Source: a bacterium (lineage in GTDB: Bacteria > Omnitrophota > Gorgyraeia > Duberdicusellales > 4484-171). Taken from it: 46,145 nt of DNA. Positions 37,865 through 45,981 of this stretch are shown one piece after another (positions within the stretch are counted from its first letter, which is position 1; each line of letters begins with the position of its first letter). The position numbers and the translations under genes were made by a program. Location: positions 1 to 46,145 of the forward strand of contig JAJYOP010000012.1 of the NCBI GenBank assembly GCA_021796115.1, in the 5' to 3' direction. Below the pieces are notes generated by a model. The model saw nothing but the letters and a program-made list of their open reading frames with translations. It was not told the DNA's origin and did no database searches.

Positions 37865-38499
37865 ACGAACCGTTTAAGATAATTTTTGAAGACGAACATA
37901 TAATTGTTTTAGAGAAAATTGCAAAAATTTTGATTTTGCCTTCGCCAAAAAAAGAAAAATATACACTCACCTCATTGCTTGAAGAAAAATTAAAAATCCC
38001 GGTGTATCCTTGCCATCGCCTGGATAGAGAAACCAGCGGCCTGATTATCTATGCCAAAACCGAAGGAATTCAGGAAAAAATCATGGATCAATTCCGCGAT
38101 GGCAGAATTAAAAAAGCTTATCTGGCTTTTGCAAGGGGCCATTTGAAAAGTAAAAAGGGAGTGCTTGCGGGTTATATCCTCGATAAAGAAGGTAAAAAGT
38201 TTGGCGAAAAGCCCAAAAAAGCCAAAACTTTATACCGGGTTATTCGAGAGTTTAAAAATTATAGCCTTATTGACCTTATCCCGCTTACCGGCAGAACCAA
38301 TCAATTGCGTATTCAGTTAGCAAATATCGGCAATCCAATTTTGGGCGAAAGAAAATATGCATTTGGCAAGGATTTTCGGGTAAATTCGAGGCGTTTAGCC
38401 CTCCATGCATATTTCTTGAGTTTTATGCACCCCGTAAATAATAAAAAACTTACCTTTAGGCTAGATTTACCTCAAGATTTAAAGGCTTTTTTATCATAA
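37861..38499 (+). CDS. RluA-family pseudouridine synthase
   Basis: A 212-residue RNA pseudouridine synthase without an S4 domain. Catalytic motif YPCHRLDRETSGLIIYAK has Asp55; KKAYLAFARG and LTGRTNQLRIQLANIGNPIL with GERKYAFG complete the RluA-type core. It isomerises uridine in rRNA or tRNA; the target base cannot be predicted. It is translationally coupled to the ligase upstream (ATGA). Confidence 0.92.
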   Translation: MNEPFKIIFEDEHIIVLEKIAKILILPSPKKEKYTLTSLLEEKLKIPVYPCHRLDRETSGLIIYAKTEGIQEKIMDQFRDGRIKKAYLAFARGHLKSKKGVLAGYILDKEGKKFGEKPKKAKTLYRVIREFKNYSLIDLIPLTGRTNQLRIQLANIGNPILGERKYAFGKDFRVNSRRLALHAYFLSFMHPVNNKKLTFRLDLPQDLKAFLS

Positions 38500-38505
38500 A
38501 TTTAC

Positions 38506-38531
38506 TGTAACTTTTTTCGCCTTCAAACGTT
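38506..38531 (+). promoter_or_regulatory. ECF-type promoter, likely autoregulated
   Basis: TGTAAC at 38506-38511, 16-bp spacer, CGTT at 38528-38531. This matches the -35 (TGTAAC/TGAAAC) and -10 (CG-T) style of ECF sigma promoters such as those of Bacillus SigX/SigW. It lies directly before the ECF sigma gene. Confidence 0.65.
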
Positions 38532-38550
38532 AAATACTATGCAGGAAGAT

Positions 38551-39126
38551 ATGAGAAAAGATAAGGAAATTATGATGGAGTATAAATCCGGCGATATTAA
38601 TGCGCTTGAAGAGATTTTCCAAAGATATAAAAGGCCTATGCTTAACTACGCCTTCAAATTACTAAATAATTACGCCGATGCCGAAGATGTGGTTGGCGAG
38701 GTTTTCTACGTACTTACCGCACAAAAAGATGCTTACCAGCCGCAAGCTAAATTTTCCACCTGGCTTTATACGATTGCCCATAATCTTTGCATAGATAGGA
38801 TCCGTAAAAATAAAAAAATCTTTCCTCTGTGGTTTAAGAAGAATAAAACCGATAAGGATTATGAAGAATTGGATATTCCGGATACGAAATTCTTGCCAAA
38901 TACTCCGGCTGAAGAAAAAGATACCTCTTTTTTTGTGAAACGTTCCCTCGAAAAATTGCCTTTAGAACAGAAAGAAGCCATAGTTTTACGTGAATATCAC
39001 GGTTTAAATTATGAAGACATCGGTAAGGTTTTGAATTGTTCGCTGGAAAAAGTAAAAATCCTTATTTTTCGGGCAAGAGAAAGATTAAGAAAAGAACTGT
39101 TACCTCTTATGGAGGAATTAAAATGA
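38551..39126 (+). CDS. ECF-subfamily RNA polymerase sigma factor
   Basis: A 191-residue ECF sigma. Region 2: YKSGDINALEEIFQRYKRPM, AFKLLNNYADAEDVVGEVFY, FSTWLYTIAHNLCIDRIRKN. Region 4: LEKLPLEQKEAIVLREYHGL, NYEDIGKVLNCSLEKVKILI, FRARERLRKELL. Sigma 2 and 4 are complete, with no extra domain. The ATG at 38551 has AGGA just upstream; an ATG at 38539 would coincide with the transcription start. The promoter at 38506 suggests self-activation. The anti-sigma gene overlaps by ATGA. It probably controls an envelope-stress regulon. Confidence 0.94.
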   Translation: MRKDKEIMMEYKSGDINALEEIFQRYKRPMLNYAFKLLNNYADAEDVVGEVFYVLTAQKDAYQPQAKFSTWLYTIAHNLCIDRIRKNKKIFPLWFKKNKTDKDYEELDIPDTKFLPNTPAEEKDTSFFVKRSLEKLPLEQKEAIVLREYHGLNYEDIGKVLNCSLEKVKILIFRARERLRKELLPLMEELK

Positions 39127-40487
39127 TGTTTATCCATGCGAAAATTAAAAAACTAATTTCCGCTTATTTAGATGGCGAGCTTAAGGAAAAAGATAAACTA
39201 TTGGTTGAGAACCATCTAAAAGAATGCGCAGAATGCAAAAAATATTACCAGGAACTAGAGAGAGTTTCCTTTGCTCTTATACAGGATAAAGGCGAAGACG
39301 TCTCGCCGGACCTGGAGCAGAGGATAAGAAATAATTTCCTGGGTGATAAATATAAGAGGGAGGCTAAAATGAAAAACAAAAAACTGATCATTGGTATCAG
39401 TTCCGGGGCTTTGGCTATCCTTCTGATGTTTATTTTCGTGGGGAGTATGCAAGGCTATCTTCGAAAAAATGTTCCGAGAGGTTTGCAATTCAACTCTGAA
39501 CAAACCGGTGGACAATATTCTCCTGGTTTGACCACACAGTCACAGCTTGGCTACAGCGATAATCGAGAAAGTGTTTCGTTTTCGCGGGCTATTCCCCAGA
39601 CAATTAATGGAGGAAGGATAGGATACACTGATGAAAAGTCTCCTTGGATAACAGCATATACTGAAAGTGCTGCAGATTATTCAACTGGAGGATATCCCGC
39701 AAGTAAAACAATCAAAATAGTGTCTGGCAATGTTAAGACAATTGTTGATGATCAGATAATTACGTCCCAAAACGAGGGGCCGATTGTGATTGTCGAGCCG
39801 TATTTACCGGCAACTGGCCAGGAAGAAAAAATAATCCGCAGCGCCGACGCAACCATTGAAGTGAAAGATGTAGCAAAGGCTTATGATGAGGTTGTAAAGA
39901 TAAGCACCAGTAAAAAAGGCTATTTAGCTATGGCAAATTTTAATCAGATAACAGGCGGTAAAATTGTGGCGCAGCTTGTGCTTCGCGTGCCGAAGAGCAA
40001 ATTTGAAGAAACCGTTGATGAATTGCGTAAGCTTGGCGAAGTAAAACGGTTTGACCTCGAAGGCGTAGATGTTTCGCGGCAATACAACGCGCTTGTGTCG
40101 GAATTAAATACGATAAAGGTCGTTTACGACAAAATCGAACAGAAACTCAAAGAGAAGAAAACCGACATTACAGGCGCAATGCGCTTGGAATCCGAGTTGA
40201 CACCTTACGCAAAGAGTATAGAGGCAATACGCAATCAGCTTAATCAATATGATAACTTGATTTCGCTGTCGACGATCAAAGTAAACTTAGAAGCAACTTC
40301 CTGGAAGTTGCTTTTCCAGGAAAATCTTAAAGACGTTCAGCGCAGATTAGCGCAAATTTTATCCGGCATCGTAAAAGGTTTAATTAATCTTTTGCCTCTT
40401 CTTTTAACATTGGTTTGTTTTACGGTTGTTGTGGCCTGGATAATCTCAATTATTAAAAACGCACTGAACAAAAAATCCGATAAGTAA
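39123..40487 (+). CDS. anti-sigma factor (zinc finger) fused to DUF4349
   Basis: A 454-residue protein. Residues 1-60 are a zinc-binding anti-sigma domain: YLDGELKEKDKLLVENHLKE, with H31-x3-C35-x2-C38. One TM at about 84-107 (LIIGISSGALAILLMFIFVG). After a low-complexity linker, residues 240-454 are DUF4349: RSADATIEVKDVAKAYDEVV, LRVPKSKFEETVDELRKLGE, DVSRQYNALVSELNTIKVVY (coiled coil) and a second TM at the end. It sequesters the ECF sigma encoded by the overlapping gene and senses an envelope signal through the extracytoplasmic domain. An internal ATG at 39369 has GAGGGAGG 5 nt upstream and could yield a zinc-finger-less form. Confidence 0.9.
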   Translation: MMFIHAKIKKLISAYLDGELKEKDKLLVENHLKECAECKKYYQELERVSFALIQDKGEDVSPDLEQRIRNNFLGDKYKREAKMKNKKLIIGISSGALAILLMFIFVGSMQGYLRKNVPRGLQFNSEQTGGQYSPGLTTQSQLGYSDNRESVSFSRAIPQTINGGRIGYTDEKSPWITAYTESAADYSTGGYPASKTIKIVSGNVKTIVDDQIITSQNEGPIVIVEPYLPATGQEEKIIRSADATIEVKDVAKAYDEVVKISTSKKGYLAMANFNQITGGKIVAQLVLRVPKSKFEETVDELRKLGEVKRFDLEGVDVSRQYNALVSELNTIKVVYDKIEQKLKEKKTDITGAMRLESELTPYAKSIEAIRNQLNQYDNLISLSTIKVNLEATSWKLLFQENLKDVQRRLAQILSGIVKGLINLLPLLLTLVCFTVVVAWIISIIKNALNKKSDK

Positions 40488-40491
40488 ACTT

Positions 40492-40530
40492 TTTGGCGGG
40501 GAGACAAAAATCCCCGCCAAACTCTTTTCT
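40492..40530 (+). terminator. intrinsic terminator after the sigma/anti-sigma pair
   Basis: TTTGGCGGGGA (40492-40502) pairs perfectly with TCCCCGCCAAA (40511-40521), loop GACAAAAA, then CTCTTTTCT. Confidence 0.8.
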
Positions 40531-40575
40531 AAAAACTCCTCTTTCTTGCACGGCATTTTCTTCTTTAGCACTTTA

Positions 40576-40584
40576 TGCTATAAT
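40576..40584 (+). promoter_or_regulatory. extended -10 promoter of the 40627 gene
   Basis: TGCTATAAT at 40576-40584 is an extended -10 box with no good -35 at 17 bp. Confidence 0.5.
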
Positions 40585-40626
40585 TAGTAAACTTATAAAA
40601 AATTATCAACAAAAACATAACCATAT

Positions 40627-41898
40627 ATGGATAGAGCATCAATTTGTCTGGCACTTTTTATTTGCGCCTATATTCTATTTATCATCCTGCCCAAAAAAAG
40701 AACCCTTGTTGCAATTTCAGCAAGCATTTTACTTATCCTGGTTAAAATTATTACTCCGCAAGAAGCTTTTTTTGCAATTAACTGGAACGTCATGGGGATT
40801 TTTGTCGGCACCCTCGCAATTGCCGACATTTTTATGGAAAGCCGTGTTCCCGCATATCTTGCCGAACTTATTGTCTATCGAGCCAAAAATACTGCCTGGG
40901 CGATTCTTTGGATTTGTCTTTTGACCGGTTTTATTTCTGCCTTTGTCGAAAATGTAGCTACAGTTTTGATTGTCGCTCCAATCGCATTATCTTTATCCAA
41001 AAAAATAAAGCTAAATCCTGTAAATATGATGATTGCAATTGCTGTTTCAAGCAATTTGCAGGGAGCGGCAACTTTAATCGGAGATCCGCCGAGTATGCTT
41101 TTAGCCGGTTATTCAAAGATGAACTTTGGAGATTTCTTTTTTTATAAGGGCAGACCGAGTGTATTTTTTGCTGTCGAGATTGGCGCGATAGTTTCATTTT
41201 TTGTATTATATTTTATCTTCAGGAAACATAAAGAAAAACAAACGTTTGTTTCGGTAGAAAAAATAAAATCATGGATACCCGCCATTCTTTTAGCGGCAAT
41301 GATTATTTTGCTGGCGTTTTCTTCTTTTTTTGACCCCGGTTTTACCGGCCTTGCCGGCGCAATTTGTATGACCAGCGGAATTATTTCCGTAATCTGGAAT
41401 AAATTAGTAAACAAAAAACCTATTTTTACCAGGATAAAAAATTTGGATTGGGAAACAACGTTTTTCCTTGTTGGCGTGTTTATTCTTGTTGGCAGCATTA
41501 CGCTTACCGGATGGATTGAGACAATTTCGGCATTTCTTTCCAGCTTGGTCGGAAATAATATTTTTGCCGGCTACACTTTACTGGTATTTGTTTCAGTCCT
41601 GGTTTCAGCTTTTGTCGATAATGTTCCACTTCTGGCAACCATGCTTCCGGTGGCAATTGCCATGGCTGACAAATTAAACGTAAATCCTTCGCTTTTTCTT
41701 TTCGGCTTATTAATCGGCGCAAGTTTAGGCGGAAATATTACCCCCATCGGAGCTTCAGCAAACATTGTCGCCTGTGGTTTGCTTAAAAAACAAGGCCACC
41801 CGGTGAAATTCGGCGAATTTATGAAAATTGGTTTGCCTTTTACTTTGACCGCAGTTACAGCTGCCTGCTTTTTTGTCTGGTTTGTTTGGAATAGATAG
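40627..41898 (+). CDS. SLC13/ArsB-type permease (ion transporter superfamily)
   Basis: A 423-residue protein with about 11 membrane helices in two inverted halves. Half 1 carries FISAFVENVATVLIVAPIAL and SNLQGAATLIGDPPSMLL; half 2 carries LVSAFVDNVPLLATMLPVAI and IGASLGGNITPIGASANIVA. These paired clamp motifs (N-x-P/A-T loops) define the SLC13/CitMHS/ArsB group, which moves Na+/H+ with arsenite or dicarboxylates. The substrate is not assignable; the GDPP and GASANI loops favour the ArsB/NhaD side. No arsenic genes are near. There is no Shine-Dalgarno before the ATG. Confidence 0.9.
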   Translation: MDRASICLALFICAYILFIILPKKRTLVAISASILLILVKIITPQEAFFAINWNVMGIFVGTLAIADIFMESRVPAYLAELIVYRAKNTAWAILWICLLTGFISAFVENVATVLIVAPIALSLSKKIKLNPVNMMIAIAVSSNLQGAATLIGDPPSMLLAGYSKMNFGDFFFYKGRPSVFFAVEIGAIVSFFVLYFIFRKHKEKQTFVSVEKIKSWIPAILLAAMIILLAFSSFFDPGFTGLAGAICMTSGIISVIWNKLVNKKPIFTRIKNLDWETTFFLVGVFILVGSITLTGWIETISAFLSSLVGNNIFAGYTLLVFVSVLVSAFVDNVPLLATMLPVAIAMADKLNVNPSLFLFGLLIGASLGGNITPIGASANIVACGLLKKQGHPVKFGEFMKIGLPFTLTAVTAACFFVWFVWNR

Positions 41899-41908
41899 TC
41901 TACTTCTA

Positions 41909-41936
41909 TTTACAATGATAACTTTTTTGGTATAAT
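41909..41936 (+). promoter_or_regulatory. promoter of the NSS transporter operon
   Basis: TTTACA at 41909-41914, 16-bp spacer, TATAAT at 41931-41936; leader about 20 nt without a Shine-Dalgarno. Confidence 0.7.
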
Positions 41937-41963
41937 TTTTTAAAACAATTTTTACAACAAAAT

Positions 41964-43499
41964 ATGCGTCAAAAATGGACCTCTAAAATCGGTATCATTA
42001 TGGCAGTCGCCGGTTCTGCCATAGGACTTGGCAATTTCCTGCGCTTTCCTTCACAGGCAGCGCAAAACGGAGGTGGCGCGTTTATGATACCGTATTTTAT
42101 AGCACTTTTTCTTTTAGGCATACCGCTAATGTGGATTGAATGGGCAATCGGCAGATACGGCGGACTGTTTGGCCACGGCACAGCGCCTTTAATTTTTAAC
42201 CGCCTCTGGCAACACCGTGCTTCGAAATATTTCGGAGCAATCGGTGTATTCGGCCCGCTGATGATTTTTATCTACTATGTTTATATCGAAAGCTGGCTGT
42301 TGGGCTACTCTTTTTACTCTCTTAAGGGAACTTTTCAGGCCTTAAAGACCAAAGAGCAGGTAATTGGATTCCTGCAAAGCTATCAGGGCATGGGCAGCAA
42401 TAATATTTTTATCTACGCATATTTATTTTTTCTCATTACTTTTATTGCCAATTTTTTTATTATTTATAAAGGCGTCAAAGGCGGCATTGAAAAATTATGC
42501 AATATCGCGCTTCCAATTCTTTTTTTCTTTGCTATTGTTATTTTGATAAGAGTCTTTACTCTTAAAACTCCGGTTACCGAACACCCTGGCTGGAATGTTT
42601 TAAACGGTTTCGGTTTTATGTGGAACCCGGATTTTAGCGCGCTGAAGAATGCGAAAGTCTGGCTTGCCGCAAGTGGCCAGATCCTTTTTACCTTAAGCGT
42701 GGGTATCGGCGTAATTATTACTTATGCCAGTTATCTTTCAAAAGGCGATGACATAGTTCTTTCGGGCCTTACGGCATCGTCATTAAATGAATTTGCTGAA
42801 GTTATTTTAGGCGGCTCAATTGTTATACCGCTTGCCTTTGCATTTTTTGGCGGCCTTGGTGCACAAGAAGTGGCAAAGAGCGGAAGCTTTAATATTGGTT
42901 TTGTTTCCATGCCGCTGATTTTTTCTAAGATTGGCTACGGCATGATTTTTTCTTTCATGTGGTTCTTTCTATTATTTCTTGCCGGCATTACCTCAAGTAT
43001 ATCTCTCCTTGAGCCAACAGTTGCTTTCTTGAGCGATGACTTGGGTATTTCACGTAAGAGAGCAGTTTCGATTATCGCTATTTTTTCTTTCATAATTTGC
43101 CAGTTCCCAATATTTTTTCTTTCGCGAGGCGTGGTTGATGAAATCGATTTTTGGGCCGGTTCATTTTTCCTTGTTGTTTTTGCTCTGGCTGAATGTATTT
43201 TATTTGTCTGGATTTTTGGCATTGATAAAGCCTGGGATGAAATCCATCATGGTGCAGAATTAAATATACCGAAATTTTATAAGTTCATCATAAAATATAT
43301 TACGCCGTTATTTTTAATTTTTATACTCAGCTTCTGGTTTTTTCAACAGGCAGTGCCGTGTTTTTTTCTGAAAGGTGTTCCAAAAGAGAACGTTCCTTAT
43401 ATTTTAACCACGCGCATCGGTTTTGTAACAATATTTATATTAATAGCATTTTTAGTGCGCAAAGCGTACAGGGCTAAATTGAAAGGGCAGAAGAGGTAA
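41964..43499 (+). CDS. neurotransmitter:sodium symporter family transporter
   Basis: A 511-residue NSS (LeuT-fold) transporter with 12 helices. Signature in TM1: IGLGNFLRFPSQAAQNGGGA (the Na+ and substrate site; Trp of the usual GNxWRFP is Leu). ILFTLSVGIGVIITYASYLS in TM6 and FAGITSSISLLEPTVAFLSD in TM8 are conserved. It imports amino acids with Na+. The following 35-residue membrane protein is the partner small subunit typical of MetP-type transporters, so Met/Ala or related amino acids are likely substrates; this is inference. Confidence 0.93.
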   Translation: MRQKWTSKIGIIMAVAGSAIGLGNFLRFPSQAAQNGGGAFMIPYFIALFLLGIPLMWIEWAIGRYGGLFGHGTAPLIFNRLWQHRASKYFGAIGVFGPLMIFIYYVYIESWLLGYSFYSLKGTFQALKTKEQVIGFLQSYQGMGSNNIFIYAYLFFLITFIANFFIIYKGVKGGIEKLCNIALPILFFFAIVILIRVFTLKTPVTEHPGWNVLNGFGFMWNPDFSALKNAKVWLAASGQILFTLSVGIGVIITYASYLSKGDDIVLSGLTASSLNEFAEVILGGSIVIPLAFAFFGGLGAQEVAKSGSFNIGFVSMPLIFSKIGYGMIFSFMWFFLLFLAGITSSISLLEPTVAFLSDDLGISRKRAVSIIAIFSFIICQFPIFFLSRGVVDEIDFWAGSFFLVVFALAECILFVWIFGIDKAWDEIHHGAELNIPKFYKFIIKYITPLFLIFILSFWFFQQAVPCFFLKGVPKENVPYILTTRIGFVTIFILIAFLVRKAYRAKLKGQKR

Positions 43500-43556
43500 C
43501 ACGTAACAGGTATCACGCTAAGGTGTTGTTTATTACCCGTCACCTGATACGTGTAA
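43500..43556 (+). repeat. imperfect inverted repeat between the transporter subunits
   Basis: ACACGTAACAGGT (from 43500) and CACCTGATACGTGTA (to about 43556) are approximate inverted copies around a loop of about 25 nt. It could attenuate or stabilise the mRNA between large and small subunit. Confidence 0.5.
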
Positions 43557-43573
43557 TGAATGGGTAGCTAAAT

Positions 43574-43681
43574 ATGACTTTAGCAGGCTGGATATTTCTG
43601 GTTATTTCATGGGGGGCAATAATAGCATTAGTAATTTTTTGCATCTGGAGGGTTTTTAAAGAGCCCTATAAGGATTTATAA
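43574..43681 (+). CDS. metS: NSS transporter small subunit (MetS-like)
   Basis: A 35-residue single-helix membrane protein: MTLAGWIFLVISWGAIIALV and then IFCIWRVFKEPYKDL. The aromatic/small-residue helix followed by a basic WRVFK and short acidic tail is the pattern of the MetS-type small subunit family (PF16951) that accompanies NSS transporters such as MetP. It lies 74 nt after the NSS gene and its TAA is 1 nt from the next ATG. It is too short for most gene finders. It is probably needed for activity or stability of the large subunit. Confidence 0.85.
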   Translation: MTLAGWIFLVISWGAIIALVIFCIWRVFKEPYKDL

Positions 43682-43682
43682 G

Positions 43683-44585
43683 ATGAAAGAAAAATCAAAA
43701 TTTAAATTTTTATTTATCCTGTTGCCGGTAATTATTTTTTCCTGTTTCTCTTTTAACATGTTGTATGCCTGGGCTTCATCCTATTTTGACGCATACCATT
43801 CTTTCCAGAAACTTGATGGCAAAGTTTCTTCGCTGGCAAAAAATTTTAAAGGCGAATATTCATTCATTATAAAAGATATCCAGAAACCTTTTCTGGAAAT
43901 TTCCTGTGGTGAAAACCGGCCATATCCGGCGGCAAGCTTGATAAAACTGCCGGTTGCCGCAGTAGCGTTCAAAGCCGTATCTGAAGGCAAAGTTTCTCTT
44001 GATGATAAATTCGTGATTAACGCCAGGGATATTACCGGTGGTTCAGGCATCATAAAAACAATGCCGACGCCGGTCTCGTTAACTTTTAAGGAAATTGTCG
44101 AAATAATGATTTCCGACAGCGACAATACCGCCGCAAATAAAATTATTGATATTTTAGGCTATGATTATATAAACAATGGTTTTAAAGCGCTTGGGTTAAA
44201 ACAGACAATTTTAGAGCGTAGAATGATGGATTTTTCAAAACGTAAAAAAGGCGTTGAAAATTATACCAGTGCTTCGGATATAGTTTATCTGCTTGAAAAA
44301 ATATACAAAGGTCAGCTTATCGATGCGGAATCTTCCAGGAGCTTGCTTTCTTTTTTAAGCAAACAAAGAATAAAGGACCGCATACCAAGATACCTTCCCA
44401 AAGACGTTAAGGTGGCGCATAAAACAGGTTTGGAAAGGGGGGTGGTTCATGATGCCGGTATCATTTTTTCCGAAAAAGGCGATTGCGTTGTTTGTGTCCT
44501 TACCAAAAAAGTAAAAAATTACAGTAGCGCAAAAAAGTTTATCGCAAAGCTATCATTAATTGCGTATAATGACTTATATCAATGA
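43683..44585 (+). CDS. class A beta-lactamase-type serine hydrolase
   Basis: A 300-residue membrane-anchored or exported protein (hydrophobic segment at residues 8-30). All three penicillin-interacting motifs are intact: S85-L-I-K88 (PAASLIKLP), S146-D-N148 (MISDSDNTAAN) and K247-T-G249 (VAHKTG). The omega-loop region (ILERRMMDFSKRKKGVENYT) lacks the E-x-x-L-N of true lactamases, so deacylation of beta-lactams may be poor and a peptidoglycan carboxypeptidase/esterase role is possible. It begins 1 nt after the MetS stop. Confidence 0.9.
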   Translation: MKEKSKFKFLFILLPVIIFSCFSFNMLYAWASSYFDAYHSFQKLDGKVSSLAKNFKGEYSFIIKDIQKPFLEISCGENRPYPAASLIKLPVAAVAFKAVSEGKVSLDDKFVINARDITGGSGIIKTMPTPVSLTFKEIVEIMISDSDNTAANKIIDILGYDYINNGFKALGLKQTILERRMMDFSKRKKGVENYTSASDIVYLLEKIYKGQLIDAESSRSLLSFLSKQRIKDRIPRYLPKDVKVAHKTGLERGVVHDAGIIFSEKGDCVVCVLTKKVKNYSSAKKFIAKLSLIAYNDLYQ

Positions 44586-44601
44586 TTGAGCGGAGGATAT
44601 G

Positions 44602-45651
44602 ATGAATTTTGAATTAATGTTTAAAATAACAACTGCTTTTTTGGTTTTAGCGGCTTTTTATGTAGTTGGTATTTTTTTTAAACGAGCAGGATATAAATTA
44701 TTAGCGAAATGGGCAAAGAAAACTAGGTGGCATGCTGACGATGCTTTTTTACCGGCGCTTCGCACGCACTTGTTTTTCTGGTTTATTTTACTTGGCATAT
44801 ATTTTGCTTCTTTTATAATATTTCGCCAAAACGTTCCTCAAAACATAACCAAAGGCTTGATTACTCTTTTTATTTTTTCTTTTACCATCCTTTTTTCGAG
44901 AACAATTTCCTCGATTATAAAAATATATTCCGAGCAGGCAAAGACTACTGTTGGCATGAGCGAATTTACTCAGGGCATAGCTCGTTCCATAATTCTCTTG
45001 CTCGGTTCTTTAATGATTCTTAACAATCTCGGTATTTCTATAACCCCGCTTCTTACAACCTTGGGTATAGGCGGCCTTGCTGTAGCCCTTGCGCTTCAAG
45101 ATACTCTTTCCAATTTTTTTGCCGGGCTGCATATAATTGCTGCCAAGCAAATAAGAATTGGGGATTTTATTAAGCTTGATAACGGCGTAGAAGGCTATGT
45201 TGCAGACATTAATTGGCGGACGACTAAAATAAGAATGCTTTCGGATAACGTAGTTTTTGTCCCTAACCTGAAATTATCACAATCGGTAATAACTAATTAT
45301 TATTTCCCGCAGAAAGAACTGAATATTACCATTGATTTGAGTATCCATTATAACAGCAATCTTGAGGAAGTTGAGCGAATAACTATTGAAGCGGCAAAAG
45401 AAACAATGCAGGATGAATCAGGCTCACAAATTAACTTTACACCGGCAGTTTCATTTAATGGTTTCGGCGATTCAGCTATTAATCTCACGGTAGTATTGCG
45501 CGCAAAAGAATATAATCAGCAATATAATTTGAAGCATAAATTTATTAAATTGCTGCACAAAAAGTATAAAGAAAATGGCATTATCATGCCTTTCCCCATA
45601 AGAGCTATAAATCTTACGCAGGAACACGCCGATAAATATCTGAATAAATAA
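44602..45651 (+). CDS. MscS-family mechanosensitive channel
   Basis: A 349-residue protein. Four N-terminal membrane helices; the last, pore-lining one is near LLTTLGIGGLAVALALQDTL (Gly/Ala-rich, as MscS TM3), followed by SNFFAGLHIIAAKQIRIGDF and IKLDNGVEGYVADINWRTTK, the canonical beta-domain, and a C-terminal alpha/beta domain (ERITIEAAKETMQDESGSQI). It opens under membrane tension to release solutes. ATG 44602 has GGAGG 5 nt upstream; the ATG at 44599 is 2 nt from it. Confidence 0.95.
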   Translation: MNFELMFKITTAFLVLAAFYVVGIFFKRAGYKLLAKWAKKTRWHADDAFLPALRTHLFFWFILLGIYFASFIIFRQNVPQNITKGLITLFIFSFTILFSRTISSIIKIYSEQAKTTVGMSEFTQGIARSIILLLGSLMILNNLGISITPLLTTLGIGGLAVALALQDTLSNFFAGLHIIAAKQIRIGDFIKLDNGVEGYVADINWRTTKIRMLSDNVVFVPNLKLSQSVITNYYFPQKELNITIDLSIHYNSNLEEVERITIEAAKETMQDESGSQINFTPAVSFNGFGDSAINLTVVLRAKEYNQQYNLKHKFIKLLHKKYKENGIIMPFPIRAINLTQEHADKYLNK

Positions 45652-45678
45652 CCATAATCTACAAGTTGGGTAAAATTT

Positions 45679-45981
45679 ATGTTTATTTTGAGTAATTTTT
45701 TGATAGCTCTGGCAAATGTCCTTAACCTGATATTAACCATTCTTTACTGGCTTATTCTGGCAAGGGCATTAATCAGCTGGGTAAATCCTGACCCGCGTAA
45801 TTCGATAGTAATATTTCTTGATAAAACAACCGAGCCTATACTTTATCCAATAAGGAAGATACTGCCTTTCAGCTTAAAATTCGGCCTTGATATTTCACCG
45901 ATAATTGCTTTCTTGATAATTTTCTTCCTCAAACAATTCCTCATTACGACACTCATGGATTTGGCTGTAAAATTACGGTAA
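45679..45981 (+). CDS. YggT-family membrane protein
   Basis: A 100-residue protein with two membrane helices and a conserved middle: LYWLILARALISWVNPDPRN, TTEPILYPIRKILPFSLKFG, LDISPIIAFLIIFFLKQFL. This is the YggT/YlmG family, implicated in nucleoid and thylakoid or division-site organisation and osmotic-shock tolerance. Its position after an MscS channel fits an osmotic-stress link. It is 27 nt from the MscS gene, probably an operon. Confidence 0.93.
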   Translation: MFILSNFLIALANVLNLILTILYWLILARALISWVNPDPRNSIVIFLDKTTEPILYPIRKILPFSLKFGLDISPIIAFLIIFFLKQFLITTLMDLAVKLR

